Assembly (NCBI GenBank): GCA_022791355.1 | Contig: JAAVYX010000105.1 | Span: forward strand, 1 to 15,705 | Reading direction: 5' to 3' | Origin: Clostridiales bacterium | Lineage (GTDB): Bacteria > Bacillota > Clostridia > Oscillospirales > Acutalibacteraceae | DNA: 15,705 nucleotides | Part shown: one piece after another, positions 14,274 through 15,705 of the stretch | How the letters are laid out: each line of letters opens with the position of its first letter | Numbering within the stretch: the first letter of the stretch is position 1 | Notes under the pieces: generated by a model | Databases searched by the model: none | Seen by the model: only the letters and a program-made list of their open reading frames with translations | What the model was told of the DNA's origin: nothing | Program-made: the position numbers and the translations under genes

Positions 14274-15493
14274 TAAGTCCGGTAATCCCCGTTGATTTTA
14301 ACGTAGTCGTAGGTCAAATCGCAGCCCCAGGCTGTGGCCTCGGCCTGGCCGCTGTGCAGCTCCACGTCGATGCAGACCTCCTTTTCCAGCAGGATGGTCT
14401 TGGCGATATCCTCGTCAAAGGGAATCCCCGCCCCATCCTTACAGACCCGAACCGTACCCTTGACCGACCGGAAGGCAACGTCCACCTTGGCCACGTCCAC
14501 CCGCGCGCCGGAATAGCCGATGGCGCAGAGCACCCGGCCCCAGTTGGCGTCGGCCCCGAATATGGCCGCCTTGGTAAGCGACGAGCATACGATGGACTTA
14601 GCTACCGTCCGGGCCGCCGCCTCGCTGGCCCCGCCGGTCACATGGCACTCGATGAGATGGGTAGCGCCCTCCCCGTCGGCCGCGACCTTGCGGGCCAGCT
14701 CCCGTAAAAGGCCGGTGAGGGCCTCGGTGAATAGGGCCAGCCCGGCGCTGTCCGGCTGCAATTCGGTATTGCCCGAAGCGCCCGACGCCAGGATGGACAC
14801 CATGTCGTTGGTGGAGGTGTCCCCGTCTATGCTGACCATGTTGAAGGTCGCGTCCACCGCCGCCCGTAAGGCGGACTGGAGGGCCGCCGGGGAGACGGCC
14901 GCGTCGGTGGTGACAAAGCAGAGCATAGTGGCCATGTTGGGATGGATCATACCCGAGCCCTTGACCATGGCCCCCATATGGCAGATTTTCCCGTCCAGTT
15001 CAAACTGGACGGCCCCCTGCTTTTTAACCGTATCGGTGGTGAGGATGGCCTCGGCCGCGTCGTCCCCCCCGCCGGCCGAAAGGGCGGCCTTTAAAGCCTC
15101 CTTGGCCGAAGCGATGGGCTCGATGGGCAGGATTTGTCCGATAACCCCGGTAGAGGCCACGATAACGTCGGCAGGGTCGATGTCCAGGACCTCCGCCGCA
15201 ATCCCGCACATCATACGGGCCTTTTCGGCCCCGTCGGCGTTGCAGGTATTGGCGTTGCCCGAGTTGCAGATGACCGCCCGGGCCAGGCCGTTTTGCAGGT
15301 TGTCCTTGGTCACGCCCAAGGGCGCGCCCTTGACCAGATTTCTCGTATAAACGGCGGCGGCGGCGCATTCCCGGTCGGCGGCGATGAGGGCCAAGTCCCG
15401 TTTATCCTTATTTTTCCGGATGCCGCAGTGCACCCCGGCGGCTTTGAAGCCCCGGGGGGTGCAGACGCCGCCCTCCATATAGGTGATTGGCAT
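14273..15493 (-). CDS. argJ: Glutamate N-acetyltransferase (ornithine acetyltransferase)
   Basis: Transfers the acetyl group from N-acetylornithine to glutamate, recycling it between the fifth and first steps of arginine synthesis. Some members also use acetyl-CoA, which cannot be decided from sequence. The 406 residues are of usual length. The self-cleavage site is visible as HPNMATML, with cutting before T189, which becomes the nucleophile of the beta chain. STGVIG (114-119) supplies the oxyanion-hole region. The C-terminus YVKINGDYRT is typical. GGAG lies 9 nt before the ATG. It is the first recognisable gene of the minus-strand arginine operon. argC, which usually sits next to it, is not in the visible 212 bp upstream. 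Confidence 0.97.
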   Translation of the reverse strand: MPITYMEGGVCTPRGFKAAGVHCGIRKNKDKRDLALIAADRECAAAAVYTRNLVKGAPLGVTKDNLQNGLARAVICNSGNANTCNADGAEKARMMCGIAAEVLDIDPADVIVASTGVIGQILPIEPIASAKEALKAALSAGGGDDAAEAILTTDTVKKQGAVQFELDGKICHMGAMVKGSGMIHPNMATMLCFVTTDAAVSPAALQSALRAAVDATFNMVSIDGDTSTNDMVSILASGASGNTELQPDSAGLALFTEALTGLLRELARKVAADGEGATHLIECHVTGGASEAAARTVAKSIVCSSLTKAAIFGADANWGRVLCAIGYSGARVDVAKVDVAFRSVKGTVRVCKDGAGIPFDEDIAKTILLEKEVCIDVELHSGQAEATAWGCDLTYDYVKINGDYRT

Positions 15494-15511
15494 AGTTTTC
15501 AGCTCCTAACG

Positions 15512-15705
15512 CTACAGCATGATTTTGTTTATTTTACAGCTGATTGCTTTGTCTTTTTTATTTCGCTTGGATAGCGGTTTCGCATCTGATTTTTTCTTTT
15601 GTTTTTTTATGAGTGAGAGGGAGGTTTCGCGCCAGGTATCCTTATCGGAATGCTCCATTACCAGATCTAATAGCGCGACCCATTCTTTTTTAAAGCGAAA
15701 AAAGA
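15512..15705 (-). CDS. Repeat copy B: open frame of unknown function running off the right edge
   Basis: The minus strand is open from the edge to TAG at 15512-15514, 63 residues visible. It reads FFRFKKEWVALLDLVMEH, then SDKDTWRETSLSLIKKQKKK and a lysine-rich tail ending KINKIML. The stop lies 18 bp before argJ and just ahead of its ribosome binding site, as for an operon partner. The same sequence, degenerate, recurs at 6371, 9120, 11784 and 12110 (copies E, C, A, D), so it may be a repeat rather than a gene. It does not resemble the end of ArgC. The start codon and true length are outside the window. Confidence 0.4.
   Translation of the reverse strand, partial: FFRFKKEWVALLDLVMEHSDKDTWRETSLSLIKKQKKKSDAKPLSKRNKKDKAISCKINKIML

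Overview
The window looks like a GC-rich member of the Clostridia, probably a gut bacterium of the Oscillospiraceae type. This is inferred from four things: strong AGGAGG-like ribosome binding sites, a fused FolB-FolK protein, a secreted dockerin-bearing GH78 enzyme with FIVAR-like repeats, and high GC genes separated by AT-richer, hairpin-rich spacers. No rRNA, tRNA, CRISPR array, transposase or phage gene was seen.

Left part (1-5972, all minus strand). This is a plant-polysaccharide module. An AraC-type regulator (4902-5798) is followed 114 bp downstream by a very large secreted alpha-L-rhamnosidase (4787 to beyond base 1). The enzyme carries a discoidin-like domain, FIVAR-like helical repeats, a cadherin-like domain and a dockerin, whose second half lies outside the window. 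Directly upstream of the regulator is the last 46 codons of a sugar phosphate isomerase/epimerase-like protein, cut off by an in-frame stop. It appears to be the relic of a third gene of this operon.

Middle part (5976-9118, plus strand). A promoter-bearing spacer leads into a folate operon: folE, folP and a folB-folK fusion. Together they cover GTP cyclohydrolase I, dihydroneopterin aldolase, HPPK and dihydropteroate synthase. The linker of the fusion holds an in-frame 81-bp tandem duplication. A bidirectional terminator (9574-9600) separates this operon from the convergent arginine operon.

Right part (9612-15705, minus strand). The order of transcription is argJ, a TPR protein of unknown role, argB, argD, argF. 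This covers acetyl transfer, N-acetylglutamate phosphorylation, transamination and citrulline formation. argC, argG and argH are not in the window. An open frame of unknown identity ends 18 bp before argJ and runs off the right edge.

The most unusual feature is a degenerate, coding-like sequence that recurs in each of the longer intergenic gaps and at the right edge: five related copies, three minus and two plus. Two keep an open reading frame, one reads on out of frame into argD, and two are visibly broken. They sit beside dense clusters of perfect inverted repeats, the clearest being seven successive stem-loops between argB and argD. I could not assign this family to anything known.
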